64,000 nucleotides of DNA from NCBI GenBank assembly GCA_938016265.1, contig CALLWB010000076.1:1-64000 (forward strand), given 5' to 3'. The position numbers and the translations under genes are program-made. Shown here piece after piece: positions 9,655 to 17,266 of the stretch (its first letter is position 1; each line of letters begins with the position of its first letter). The notes under the pieces were generated by a model, which was not told the origin of the DNA, searched no databases, and worked only from the letters and a program-made list of their open reading frames with translations. This stretch comes from an uncultured Saprospiraceae bacterium. GTDB taxonomy: Bacteria > Bacteroidota > Bacteroidia > Chitinophagales > Saprospiraceae.

Positions 9655-10797
9655 ATGGCTGTTAGCAATTTATTAGGTCGGGCACTCGCATTGGAACATT
9701 TATCGTTGGAAGAAGGGTTATTCCTGTTTGATGAAGCCACCACAGCGGAATTGATGTATACTGCCAATGCATTAAGAACGCACCATGTGCCTGGAAATAA
9801 AGTAACCTGGATTATCGACAGAAATTCAAATACAACGAATGTATGTATTGCAAATTGTAAGTTTTGCAATTTCTTTCGGAAGCCCGGACATGAAGAATCC
9901 TATGTTACTTCTATCGAAGTCTACAAGCAAAAAATTGACGAACTTTTTAAATTTGGAGGCGATCAATTGTTGTTGCAAGGTGGGCACCACCCAGATTTGG
10001 GTCTCGACTACTACTGCAAATTGTTTAAAGAACTGAAACAACTGTATCCAGATCTCAAACTTCACGCACTTGGCCCACCAGAGATTGCCCATGTCGCCAA
10101 ACTAGAACAAGCATCACATACAGAAGTTTTAAGCGCGTTGAAGGAGGCGGGGCTGGACTCCTTGCCGGGAGCCGGTGCAGAAATACTAAGTGATCGGGTG
10201 CGCCGACTCATCTCTAAGGGGAAATGTGGGGGCGAGGAATGGCTAGACGTTATGCGTGCTGCACACCAATTGGATATCACCACCTCTGCCACCATGATGT
10301 TTGGACACATCGAAACCAACAAAGAACGATTTGAACATCTTATTGCCTTGCGGCAGGTACAATCTGAAAAACCAGCGCATGCCAAAGGGTTTATCGCTTT
10401 TATCCCTTGGCCATTTATGGATGAGGGAACATTGCTCAAAAAACTAAAACGAGCCAGAAATGATGTGACCAGTGATGAGTACGTCCGAATGATTGCTTTA
10501 AGTAGAATAATGCTTCCGAATATCACCAACATACAAGCTTCCTGGCTTACTGTTGGAAAGAAAGTAGCTCAAATTTGTTTGCATTCAGGGGCGAATGATT
10601 TTGGTAGTATTATGATTGAGGAAAACGTGGTTTCTGCAGCTGGAGCGGCCTTCCGATTTACTGCAAATGGTATTCAAGAAGCGATCCGCGAAGCGGGATT
10701 TGTGCCTCAACTTCGCAATCAGCAGTATGGGGAGCGGGCGCTTCCTCCGCAGATTGTTCAACAGCAGTTGGATCATAATACGATGATTGTTGACTAG
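9655..10797 (+). CDS. mqnC: Cyclic dehypoxanthinyl futalosine synthase (radical SAM)
   Basis: 380 residues. The radical-SAM cluster motif CIANCKFC (Cys64, Cys68, Cys71) is followed by LLQGGHHPDLGLDYY, LHALGPPEIAHVAK, GLDSLPGAGAEIL, DRVRRLIS and TMMFGHIET, a combination typical of MqnC rather than the related CofH or MqnE. The enzyme cyclises dehypoxanthine futalosine in the futalosine route to menaquinone, in the cytosol. No other mqn gene is nearby, so the pathway is dispersed in this genome. The ATG at 9655 was chosen because the promoter -7 box lies immediately upstream. Confidence 0.88.
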   Translation: MAVSNLLGRALALEHLSLEEGLFLFDEATTAELMYTANALRTHHVPGNKVTWIIDRNSNTTNVCIANCKFCNFFRKPGHEESYVTSIEVYKQKIDELFKFGGDQLLLQGGHHPDLGLDYYCKLFKELKQLYPDLKLHALGPPEIAHVAKLEQASHTEVLSALKEAGLDSLPGAGAEILSDRVRRLISKGKCGGEEWLDVMRAAHQLDITTSATMMFGHIETNKERFEHLIALRQVQSEKPAHAKGFIAFIPWPFMDEGTLLKKLKRARNDVTSDEYVRMIALSRIMLPNITNIQASWLTVGKKVAQICLHSGANDFGSIMIEENVVSAAGAAFRFTANGIQEAIREAGFVPQLRNQQYGERALPPQIVQQQLDHNTMIVD

Positions 10798-10977
10798 TTT
10801 GTGAGCTATCGATCTTTCACCCATTCAGGGTTAACAGGGGCATTTTGTCTCTCTACGACTTTAAAATTTTCATAGCTGTAACTTTTCGTACGGATGGTTC
10901 GTCTTACTGATGAATTCACAAAAACATCCTGCAGGATAACAACTTCTTATTATCAATCAAACAACAAAGTTATTATC

Positions 10978-11814
10978 ATGAAAAAAAGTTTCTTCAACCA
11001 GCATAGCCCTGCCTTCCGGAGCACAGCAAGCAGGATTCCAGCATTAGCATTAACGATATTCAGTTTATTTATTACGCTTTCTCTCTCTGCACAGATTAGC
11101 GAAATCCCTCCAGTTGAACCCATAGATTCTCTCGAAGAAAAAAAGGACAAAGACATTGAAATTAGCATTCCTGGCAGTTTTGTCAAAGGGCGTTTGAAAA
11201 CTTCTTGGCTTGGGCTAACTCTTGGTATCAATGGGTTTGCAAGTGGCGGGGCTTTAAATTTGCCTTCTGAATTGGACGATTTTGAACTGAGGTATTCAAA
11301 ATCAACTGAATGGACAATTAATCTGATCAAGCAACGGTTTGATTTGTACAAAAAGAATGTTTATTTGGAATATGGACCCGATATTGTTTTTAATATATAT
11401 CGATTCGAAAACTCAACAACATTGGTACCTGGGCAAGAGGAAGTGACGGTAGTAAACGAGTCCGTTCGATTTAGTAAAAATAGGTTGCGTATTACGTCGC
11501 TTAGTTTTCCAGTATTGTTTGATTTTCATACAAAAAAAGGAAAGCATGGGCATAAGTTTAGATTTGGCGCAGGAGCATATGGGAATATTGTCTTGGCGGC
11601 CATGCAAGGACAAAACAGTAAGGACGCTGAAAAGACACGGACGAGGGATGATTTTAATTTGAATAAATTTAATTACGGGTTGATGGCTCGAGTCGGGCTT
11701 GGTCCTATCACCCTGTTTTCTAAATATGGATTAACTACTTTTTTCAAGGAGAATGAAGGGCCAAATTTAACTCCGTTTACCTTCGGAATTGTTCTGATCG
11801 GTGATCATCAATAA
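10978..11814 (+). CDS. PorT-like outer-membrane beta-barrel protein
   Basis: 278 residues from the ATG at 10978; a longer frame from 10894 would place a hydrophilic stretch before the signal peptide. The signal peptide has a long n-region and ends LSLSAQ. A short acidic/Lys segment (PIDSLEEKKDKDIEI) precedes alternating amphipathic strands with Gly/Tyr-rich turns (FRFGAGAYGNIVL, YGLMARVGLGPITLFSKYGL) and a C-terminal strand ending IVLIGDHQ, as in the PorT/OMP_b-brl family. It is probably in the outer membrane. It stands alone between mqnC and the acetyltransferase; the substrate is unknown. Confidence 0.6.
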   Translation: MKKSFFNQHSPAFRSTASRIPALALTIFSLFITLSLSAQISEIPPVEPIDSLEEKKDKDIEISIPGSFVKGRLKTSWLGLTLGINGFASGGALNLPSELDDFELRYSKSTEWTINLIKQRFDLYKKNVYLEYGPDIVFNIYRFENSTTLVPGQEEVTVVNESVRFSKNRLRITSLSFPVLFDFHTKKGKHGHKFRFGAGAYGNIVLAAMQGQNSKDAEKTRTRDDFNLNKFNYGLMARVGLGPITLFSKYGLTTFFKENEGPNLTPFTFGIVLIGDHQ

Positions 11815-11952
11815 TAAAGTACAGTTGTGGCGACTCAAATCGCCGCATTCCCATTCATTATTATTCAGTTAGGTGAATTTGCCTGTTAAGACTCCGACCA
11901 GTTTAAATAATCGGCAGTCTTCCAACTCAAGAAATTTAAATTCTAACGAAAG

Positions 11953-12056
11953 TCAAACAGTAAGGTTGAATATTAAGCATTAATTGAGAGTCATGCCTTA
12001 ATTATCATAGGTTGTCTGTTTGATGCCTTCCATTTTTCGAAGTGGAAGGCTTTTTT
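11953..12056 (+). ncRNA. Candidate structured RNA ending in a terminator
   Basis: An 8-bp inverted repeat TCAAACAG (11953-11960) / CTGTTTGA (12016-12023) encloses a second stem, ATTAAGCAT (11972-11980) with ATGCCTTAAT (11993-12002, one bulge), and is immediately followed by an intrinsic terminator. No reading frame or clear -7 box was found. It may be a small RNA or simply the 3' UTR of the upstream barrel gene. Confidence 0.25.
12025..12056 (+). terminator. Intrinsic terminator
   Basis: GCCTTCCA (12025-12032) pairs with TGGAAGGC (12043-12050), loop 10 nt, followed by six T. It lies 210 nt after the barrel gene and 40 nt before the acetyltransferase start. Confidence 0.75.
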
Positions 12057-12096
12057 GCAATAAAAAATGTTCTACCTTGCAAGTTCAAATTGATAC

Positions 12097-12639
12097 ATGA
12101 CCAAAAACGATCTCATTTTTCCTAAAATTCGTACCAAACGATTGATTTTAAATCAGTTTGACGACCGGCATATCGGAGAATTATTTGAGATCTTTGGAAG
12201 CACAGAAGCCATGCAGTACTACGATCTGGAGCCGTTTTCCAATCCAGAACAATGCCTAGAATTAATAGACCTCAACAAAAATCGATTTGAAAACAAAACC
12301 GGTATTCGGTGGGGAATTTTTCTGGAAAAAAAATTGATTGGAACTTGTGGTTTTAATGCTTACCGAGCCGATAGAAAAGGCGTCATTGGATACGACCTCC
12401 AACCCGCGTATTGGGGCAAAGGCATTACCACAGAAGCACTGCAAGCCATCGTCGATTTCGGATTCAATAACCTTCAGATTCACAGAATAGAAGCTTATGT
12501 GACTCCAGGAAACCTCGCTTCAGAAAAAGTATTGATCAAAACAGGCTTTGAGCTAGAAGGCAAACTAAAAGATGTCGCATTTTTCAAAAACAAGTATCAA
12601 GATCAACTACTGTACGCCAAAATCAATCCTTTCAAATAA
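12097..12639 (+). CDS. GNAT-family acetyltransferase (RimJ/RimL type)
   Basis: 180 residues. It begins with the family-typical TKRLILNQFDDRH and has the GNAT core with YWGKGITTEALQAIVDFGF (acetyl-CoA pyrophosphate loop, here GKGI) and HRIEAYVTPGNLASEKVL, then GFELEGKLKD. These features place it with RimJ/RimL-like N-acetyltransferases that modify ribosomal-protein N termini, amino acids or antibiotics; the substrate cannot be deduced. It probably forms an operon with the small gene that starts 15 nt downstream. Confidence 0.8.
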   Translation: MTKNDLIFPKIRTKRLILNQFDDRHIGELFEIFGSTEAMQYYDLEPFSNPEQCLELIDLNKNRFENKTGIRWGIFLEKKLIGTCGFNAYRADRKGVIGYDLQPAYWGKGITTEALQAIVDFGFNNLQIHRIEAYVTPGNLASEKVLIKTGFELEGKLKDVAFFKNKYQDQLLYAKINPFK

Positions 12640-12654
12640 TATCCTACTGAGTGA

Positions 12655-13002
12655 ATGACTGAACTACCCATCATAAAAAAAACGACAGAATTAGTCATCC
12701 AAAGTCTCGGACTAGACATGAGTCCGCCAGATTACAATGAAGAAGAACTGCTTGATTTGATCGGTGATGCCGTTGCTCAACTACTAGAAAAACGGTTGGA
12801 ACATTTGATGCAAATCCTGTACACCATGGACGTGGCGGAAGAAAAACTACGCGCAGCATTCGCACCAGAAAATAAAGAACCTACAAATATCACGATCGCA
12901 AAAGCCATCCTCGAACGACAGAAACAACGAGCAAAAACAAAACTTGAATACCAACGTCGATCCAAGGGGGATTGGTTTGATTTTGGGGAGGAAGAAGAGT
13001 GA
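12655..13002 (+). CDS. Small conserved-looking hypothetical protein
   Basis: 115 residues, not recognised. It is predicted mostly helical and charged, with acidic ends (PPDYNEEELLDLIGDAVAQL near residues 24-43 and a C-terminal GDWFDFGEEEE) and a central basic stretch AILERQKQRAKTKLEYQRR. It has no signal peptide or membrane segment, so it is cytosolic. It starts 15 nt after the acetyltransferase stop, and its coding-like composition in the same direction supports a real gene. No function is proposed. Confidence 0.55.
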   Translation: MTELPIIKKTTELVIQSLGLDMSPPDYNEEELLDLIGDAVAQLLEKRLEHLMQILYTMDVAEEKLRAAFAPENKEPTNITIAKAILERQKQRAKTKLEYQRRSKGDWFDFGEEEE

Positions 13003-13094
13003 GTAGAGGGACTCGTTTTGCTGACGCAAAACGGATGGTATAGACTATAGGGATGAATAACCGAATACACCCAATTACTTAATAACTAAGGATT

Positions 13095-13655
13095 ATGAAA
13101 AAAATATTATTCCTGGACAGAGATGGTACCTTAATTGTTGAACCGCCGGGCGATTGGCAAATAGATCGATTTGAAAAACTGGAGTTTTTGCCAAAAGTCA
13201 TTCAAAACCTGGCAGACATCCTTCAGAAAACAGACTACGAACTAGTAATGATCACCAATCAGGATGGTCTGGGAACAGAAAGTTATCCAGAAGACAGCTT
13301 TTGGGGACCACATCACCTAATGATGAAAATTCTCCAAACGGAAGGCATCAAATTTAAAGAAGTGCTGATTGATATCACTTATCAAAAGGACGAGGCGGAC
13401 ACTAGAAAACCATTTACCGGTTTGTTGCGGCATTATATGGACGGCAGTGTGGATATGGCCAACTCCTATGTGGTCGGTGATCGTCTTACCGATATGCAAT
13501 TGGCCATCAACCTTGGTTGTCAGGGCATAATGATCGGCAAAAGTGAAGACGCTACCGATGATGGCATGTGCGAGTTAGACAAAATGCCAGCAGCCATTGC
13601 ATTGGATGCCAACAATTGGGATGAAATTCGTGATTTTTTGTTGACGCAGTCCTAG
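13095..13655 (+). CDS. Stand-alone HisB-type histidinol-phosphatase domain
   Basis: 186 residues of a HAD phosphatase with motif I FLDRDGT (Asp8, Asp10), motif II ITNQDGLG, a Lys in TRKPFTGLL and motif III GDRLTDMQLA. It most resembles the N-terminal half of Bacteroidota bifunctional HisB, including the lack of the zinc-binding Cys cluster seen in the E. coli enzyme (ITYQKDEADTRKP instead). The C-terminal imidazoleglycerol-phosphate dehydratase half, normally fused, is absent; the frame stops at 13655 and the next gene is convergent. It would dephosphorylate histidinol phosphate if it keeps the ancestral role, but a related sugar-phosphate phosphatase is possible. No other his genes are nearby. 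Confidence 0.75.
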   Translation: MKKILFLDRDGTLIVEPPGDWQIDRFEKLEFLPKVIQNLADILQKTDYELVMITNQDGLGTESYPEDSFWGPHHLMMKILQTEGIKFKEVLIDITYQKDEADTRKPFTGLLRHYMDGSVDMANSYVVGDRLTDMQLAINLGCQGIMIGKSEDATDDGMCELDKMPAAIALDANNWDEIRDFLLTQS

Positions 13656-13659
13656 GAAA

Positions 13660-14601
13660 TTAAACCCGTTGAACTTTCAAATAATGGACTTGAAGATCAT
13701 TGACCTTTAAGACTACAAAGTAGTGCCCTTTAGGCAAGGAACTTTCTGGATTCCAAACTGCGGTGTATTTTTCTGGCGCAAGGGTGCGTTCTTCTAGAAC
13801 GGCTACTTGATGACCAGCTTCATCATAGACTTGCAGACTGATTTTTGATCTATTAAAGACCCCGTATTGGATTTCGATGCGATCTGCAAATGGGTTGGGG
13901 CTGGCTTTGTAGACCATTCCTTTATTGATGTGCAGGTCGTTATTCCCAACGATTCCATCTCCGTTTATGATAATATCCCAAACACCTTCTAGCACACCAT
14001 TCGCATTCAATGTAAGTGGGATGATTCTGCCTGTGGCGTCATAGGTGCCTGAATTGATAGAGGCCGAGGCATCTGCAGGAATGGAAGTGTCTCCCTCAAA
14101 GTAAAGTTGGGTGGTGAGGGTTGGAAAACCAGGAGGGGTGATTTTGAAATGAATATGACTAGGCCGGAATTGCGCACCATTTAGGTATTTGCCCGGCTGA
14201 ATGGTCTCAAAGAGGTAGAATCCTTGGGTATTAGAAGTAGTGATTCCCCGCAGATTATAGGTTTGATTGTCGTATTGCCCTGCGTCATCGGCATGCCAAA
14301 CATCGACTATTGTGTTTGGGATAATCTTCCCACACGTTAAATCATGTACTCGACCACTGATGATCATCCTAGTACCTGGCTCGTTTGGATCGGCTAGAAT
14401 GTTGTTGACAATCGTCGGCGGGTTTTGGGTATAAAAAGGACCTTCTCCGTAATAATCAAGGGTAGTTTTATCACAATCCTCTGGGTTTTGTGCCGGCTTG
14501 GATTTTGGCGTACTTGCACAAGAAATGTTAGGTGCAACGCCAATTCCTATACTGGCCAAAGAAATGTTCTTTAAAAATTGACGTCTGTTTTTATTTTTCA
14601 T
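13660..14601 (-). CDS. Intradiol-dioxygenase-like protein with Tat-like signal and T9SS tail
   Basis: 313 residues. The N terminus NRRQFLKNISLASIGIGVA is a twin-arginine-type signal, followed by a Cys (ISCAS) that could be a lipobox. The core resembles protocatechuate/catechol dioxygenases: EGPFYTQNPP, ISGRVHDLTCGK, VDVWHADDAGQYD (Tyr), NLRGITTSNTQGFYLFETI, GKYLNGAQFRPSHIHFKI (Tyr and two His). These supply the two-Tyr, two-His iron set, so it may be catalytic. The last 75 residues are a T9SS type-A tail (ASPNPFADRIEI, KGHYFVVLKVND). Export would therefore use Tat for the inner membrane and T9SS for the outer. The substrate is unknown; extracellular family members can act on aromatic or lignin-like compounds. 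Confidence 0.75.
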   Translation of the reverse strand: MKNKNRRQFLKNISLASIGIGVAPNISCASTPKSKPAQNPEDCDKTTLDYYGEGPFYTQNPPTIVNNILADPNEPGTRMIISGRVHDLTCGKIIPNTIVDVWHADDAGQYDNQTYNLRGITTSNTQGFYLFETIQPGKYLNGAQFRPSHIHFKITPPGFPTLTTQLYFEGDTSIPADASASINSGTYDATGRIIPLTLNANGVLEGVWDIIINGDGIVGNNDLHINKGMVYKASPNPFADRIEIQYGVFNRSKISLQVYDEAGHQVAVLEERTLAPEKYTAVWNPESSLPKGHYFVVLKVNDLQVHYLKVQRV

Positions 14602-14634
14602 GATTGTAATTCTAATCGTTATTATTTATTAGTT

Positions 14635-14666
14635 CAAAGCTAGCCTATTTACCGGAGTATGGCAAT
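14635..14666 (-). promoter_or_regulatory. Promoter of the intradiol-dioxygenase-like gene
   Basis: On the minus strand ATTG (14663-14666; consensus TTTG) and TAGCTTTG (14635-14642), spacer 20 bp, about 33 bp before the start codon at 14601. Confidence 0.5.
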
Positions 14667-14712
14667 GTACTTTTCTGCTTAATTATAGTACTTTTTTGAT
14701 AATCACTAAAAG

Positions 14713-16953
14713 TTATTTGACTAACTCTTTTAGTCGTTGCAGGCTTTCCTGGTTGTCTTCGTGGTAGATGGCATTTAGAATATCGATCTTTTCCCTTGTG
14801 GTCAGGTGCCAGGTCATTGATGCACGGGCGTTTGTTTTACTAGGGCGATAGATAAAGCGAACCATATCAATTTTTTTAGGCGCCAACACTTTTGCAACAT
14901 AGTCGAGCTGATGGTCGTGGGTGTAATCCTGAACGGTACTACTCAGTGCTGCAACATTCAACGGATTGAACATTCGATTTATTATTCCATTGCTGATCTC
15001 TGATTCAATTTCGTCGACTTTGTCAGACCCTCTTATTTGGACAATTACAATGCCACTTGTGTTTTCCTTTATCCAATCATCAAACACGCTTGCAAATCGA
15101 GCAACGGATTCAATCCCATAGTTGTCTCGCCACCCGGCATCCATTACCTGTATCGGAGGCTCCGACGGCAGATGCACAGCAGGCAATATGTACGGATAAG
15201 TGCAGTTCATCCGCAGGGCACTGGAAAACGACATTTTATAGGCATCCTGATCGGCAAAAAACTGTCCGAAGTCTATCGCGTCGATCTCCGTTACTCCCTT
15301 ATCGTAGTTGCCCATTTCCGATTTTGCCATGTAGGAAACGCCTTGTGGCGAAATAATCAGTCGTCTAGCGTCATTGATGATGACCGGCGTGACAAACATC
15401 ATCGGGATGTCGGCTTGTTGTTCTGGTATTCTATAGTCTATCAGGTCTTTATCCAGGTATCCGTTTAGGTTTTCGACGAATTGTTTTTCGAAGATGTATC
15501 CTCTGTCTTTACGGTATTTGTGCCCATTTTTTTTGAACGTCATCCACGGTAAAAACAGGTCGTTGGCTACGGTGGTAAAGATAATTGGATTGAGGAGGTC
15601 TTTAGCCATTGCATCCAGGTGTTTTTCGTCGTAAATATTGATGTCTGTACCTTGTTGTTGCCGAAGTTTTAGCTCGCGCATGTAGGCGGTGCCTAGCATT
15701 CCACCAGAGGCGCCGCACATCAAAACGGTATTTCTAAGAAGTTTGCCATTCATCAAGGAGTCGGCCGTTTGTAGGACTTGCATGGACCAGACGGCTTGTC
15801 GCAACCCACCTCCGCTCGTCACCACCATTACCATTTTGGGTTTTCGGATCAATCGACCTTTACTAAACTTCGATCTCCAGTTATCTAGGATTTTTAGTGT
15901 GGAGTCGATGTCCTTGTAGTATTGTTCTTTATTGTGAATGCTGTCGATGTTGGAATAGGTGTACGGTTGCAATTGGGAGTAATCCAACCCGTAGGCGCTA
16001 TTTTCATTTTGGAGTACCGTCTTACCGGAAAAAAAGTTGATCATTACAATCAGAAAGATAAAAACCGTTGTCCTCCAACTGCCAAACCAATAACTAATGG
16101 CTCCGGTGATGCTAATGAAAATTGCAAAAAAGATCATGGAACTCGCTCCTGCCGGAATACGGAAAAACGGATTTTCAATCAAGGAGCCAAATCCAATTAG
16201 TAACATAATGCTTGCTACTTGGAAAACGAGGGCATTGCCGTTGTTTTGTCGGAAGACTTTCATTAGTAATTCTGGGGAATAGTGGTCTACGTTTCTGGTG
16301 AGTCTGGCGGAGAGATTTTCGGTAACGTAGTATTCTACTGGCCAGGCGCGACTGTTGAGTTGTTCTTCTTCTCGCTGTTGAATTTTTCTAGCGGCAATAC
16401 TGATCGGGTTTTTGGGGTGAAAGGTTTTTTTTGCTTTTCTAAAATTGAGAATGTCCTTGTTGGTGAGTTGAAAATACAAGGCGGTCATTGCCAGCATAAA
16501 AGACAATCCTAGCACAAACCCCAGACAGTAAACTACAATGGTAAAAATAGAGGCCACCTCATTGTACCACTGAAAATGGACGACAAAAATGAAGTATAAC
16601 ACCAGAAAACTCAATGGCACCAGGCTATTGTTCAAACAAAATTTAGTGAACGGCCGTCCCAAAGAAGCAAGAAATGGAAACCGAAAACTATTGAGAATAT
16701 AGATGGTGATATTCCAAGACATAATAAACCCTCCAAATGCCATTCCCAGAATAAAAAAGCTGTAAAAACTAACATGACCAAGATATTCAGGGTTTAAAAA
16801 GAGATATTTGGTACCATAGGTTTTACCGATTGCTCCCGTAGCCATTGCTCCTAACAACACCCAGAATAGCAAGAATAGGTGGTTGTTCTTGATATGCAAA
16901 ACAACCAACTGAATTGGAAAGGAATAAAAAATATTTCTTAAAACGTTCTTCAT
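14713..16953 (-). CDS. Membrane-anchored patatin-like phospholipase
   Basis: 746 residues. The first ~345 hold about seven predicted membrane helices (for example SFYSFFILGMAFGGFIMSW, FTIVVYCLGFVLGLSFMLAM, MIFFAIFISITGAISYWFG). The C-terminal half is a patatin domain: oxyanion-hole glycines VVTSGGGLRQAVW near residue 376, nucleophile elbow CGASGG with Ser near 415, and the dyad Asp in DAGWRDNYG near 603 (Ala replaces the usual second Gly). Family members hydrolyse acyl ester bonds of phospholipids or related lipids. The long multi-helix N-terminus is unusual for bacterial patatins and suggests action on inner-membrane lipids. The downstream dioxygenase-like gene, 111 bp away, has its own promoter. 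Confidence 0.8.
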   Translation of the reverse strand: MKNVLRNIFYSFPIQLVVLHIKNNHLFLLFWVLLGAMATGAIGKTYGTKYLFLNPEYLGHVSFYSFFILGMAFGGFIMSWNITIYILNSFRFPFLASLGRPFTKFCLNNSLVPLSFLVLYFIFVVHFQWYNEVASIFTIVVYCLGFVLGLSFMLAMTALYFQLTNKDILNFRKAKKTFHPKNPISIAARKIQQREEEQLNSRAWPVEYYVTENLSARLTRNVDHYSPELLMKVFRQNNGNALVFQVASIMLLIGFGSLIENPFFRIPAGASSMIFFAIFISITGAISYWFGSWRTTVFIFLIVMINFFSGKTVLQNENSAYGLDYSQLQPYTYSNIDSIHNKEQYYKDIDSTLKILDNWRSKFSKGRLIRKPKMVMVVTSGGGLRQAVWSMQVLQTADSLMNGKLLRNTVLMCGASGGMLGTAYMRELKLRQQQGTDINIYDEKHLDAMAKDLLNPIIFTTVANDLFLPWMTFKKNGHKYRKDRGYIFEKQFVENLNGYLDKDLIDYRIPEQQADIPMMFVTPVIINDARRLIISPQGVSYMAKSEMGNYDKGVTEIDAIDFGQFFADQDAYKMSFSSALRMNCTYPYILPAVHLPSEPPIQVMDAGWRDNYGIESVARFASVFDDWIKENTSGIVIVQIRGSDKVDEIESEISNGIINRMFNPLNVAALSSTVQDYTHDHQLDYVAKVLAPKKIDMVRFIYRPSKTNARASMTWHLTTREKIDILNAIYHEDNQESLQRLKELVK

Positions 16954-17266
16954 TATTTATTCGTGCTACACTGCTTACTATTTTTACTGCCTTTGGTGCG
17001 TTTTGTTGCCAAAATCTCCAAATATTATATTCGATTTTTTTAGTAACAAAAGTATCGGAATACTTTTTGTTTACTTGCTATTGGATTTGGCGAAAATAGA
17101 ATATTATCTTATCTATGTAATTGAAACTGCCTTTTCATAGATTCCACTACCGTATAATAAGTAGTTGCGTCAAATCATATACCAAAACCAATTGAAGTTC
17201 ACAATAAGATGATTTATTGATTATTTTAATGTCATCTCTAATAAATACTTGTATAAAAAACAGAAT
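16954..17266. other. Divergent intergenic region with a possible minus-strand -7 box
   Basis: 313 bp between the patatin gene (minus) and the acidic secreted protein (plus). A TACTTTTG on the minus strand (17047-17054) fits the Bacteroidota -7 element about 93 bp before the patatin start, but no -33 TTTG lies at the right distance. On the plus strand no good TAnnTTTG box was found; the region is AT-rich and otherwise featureless. Confidence 0.3.
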
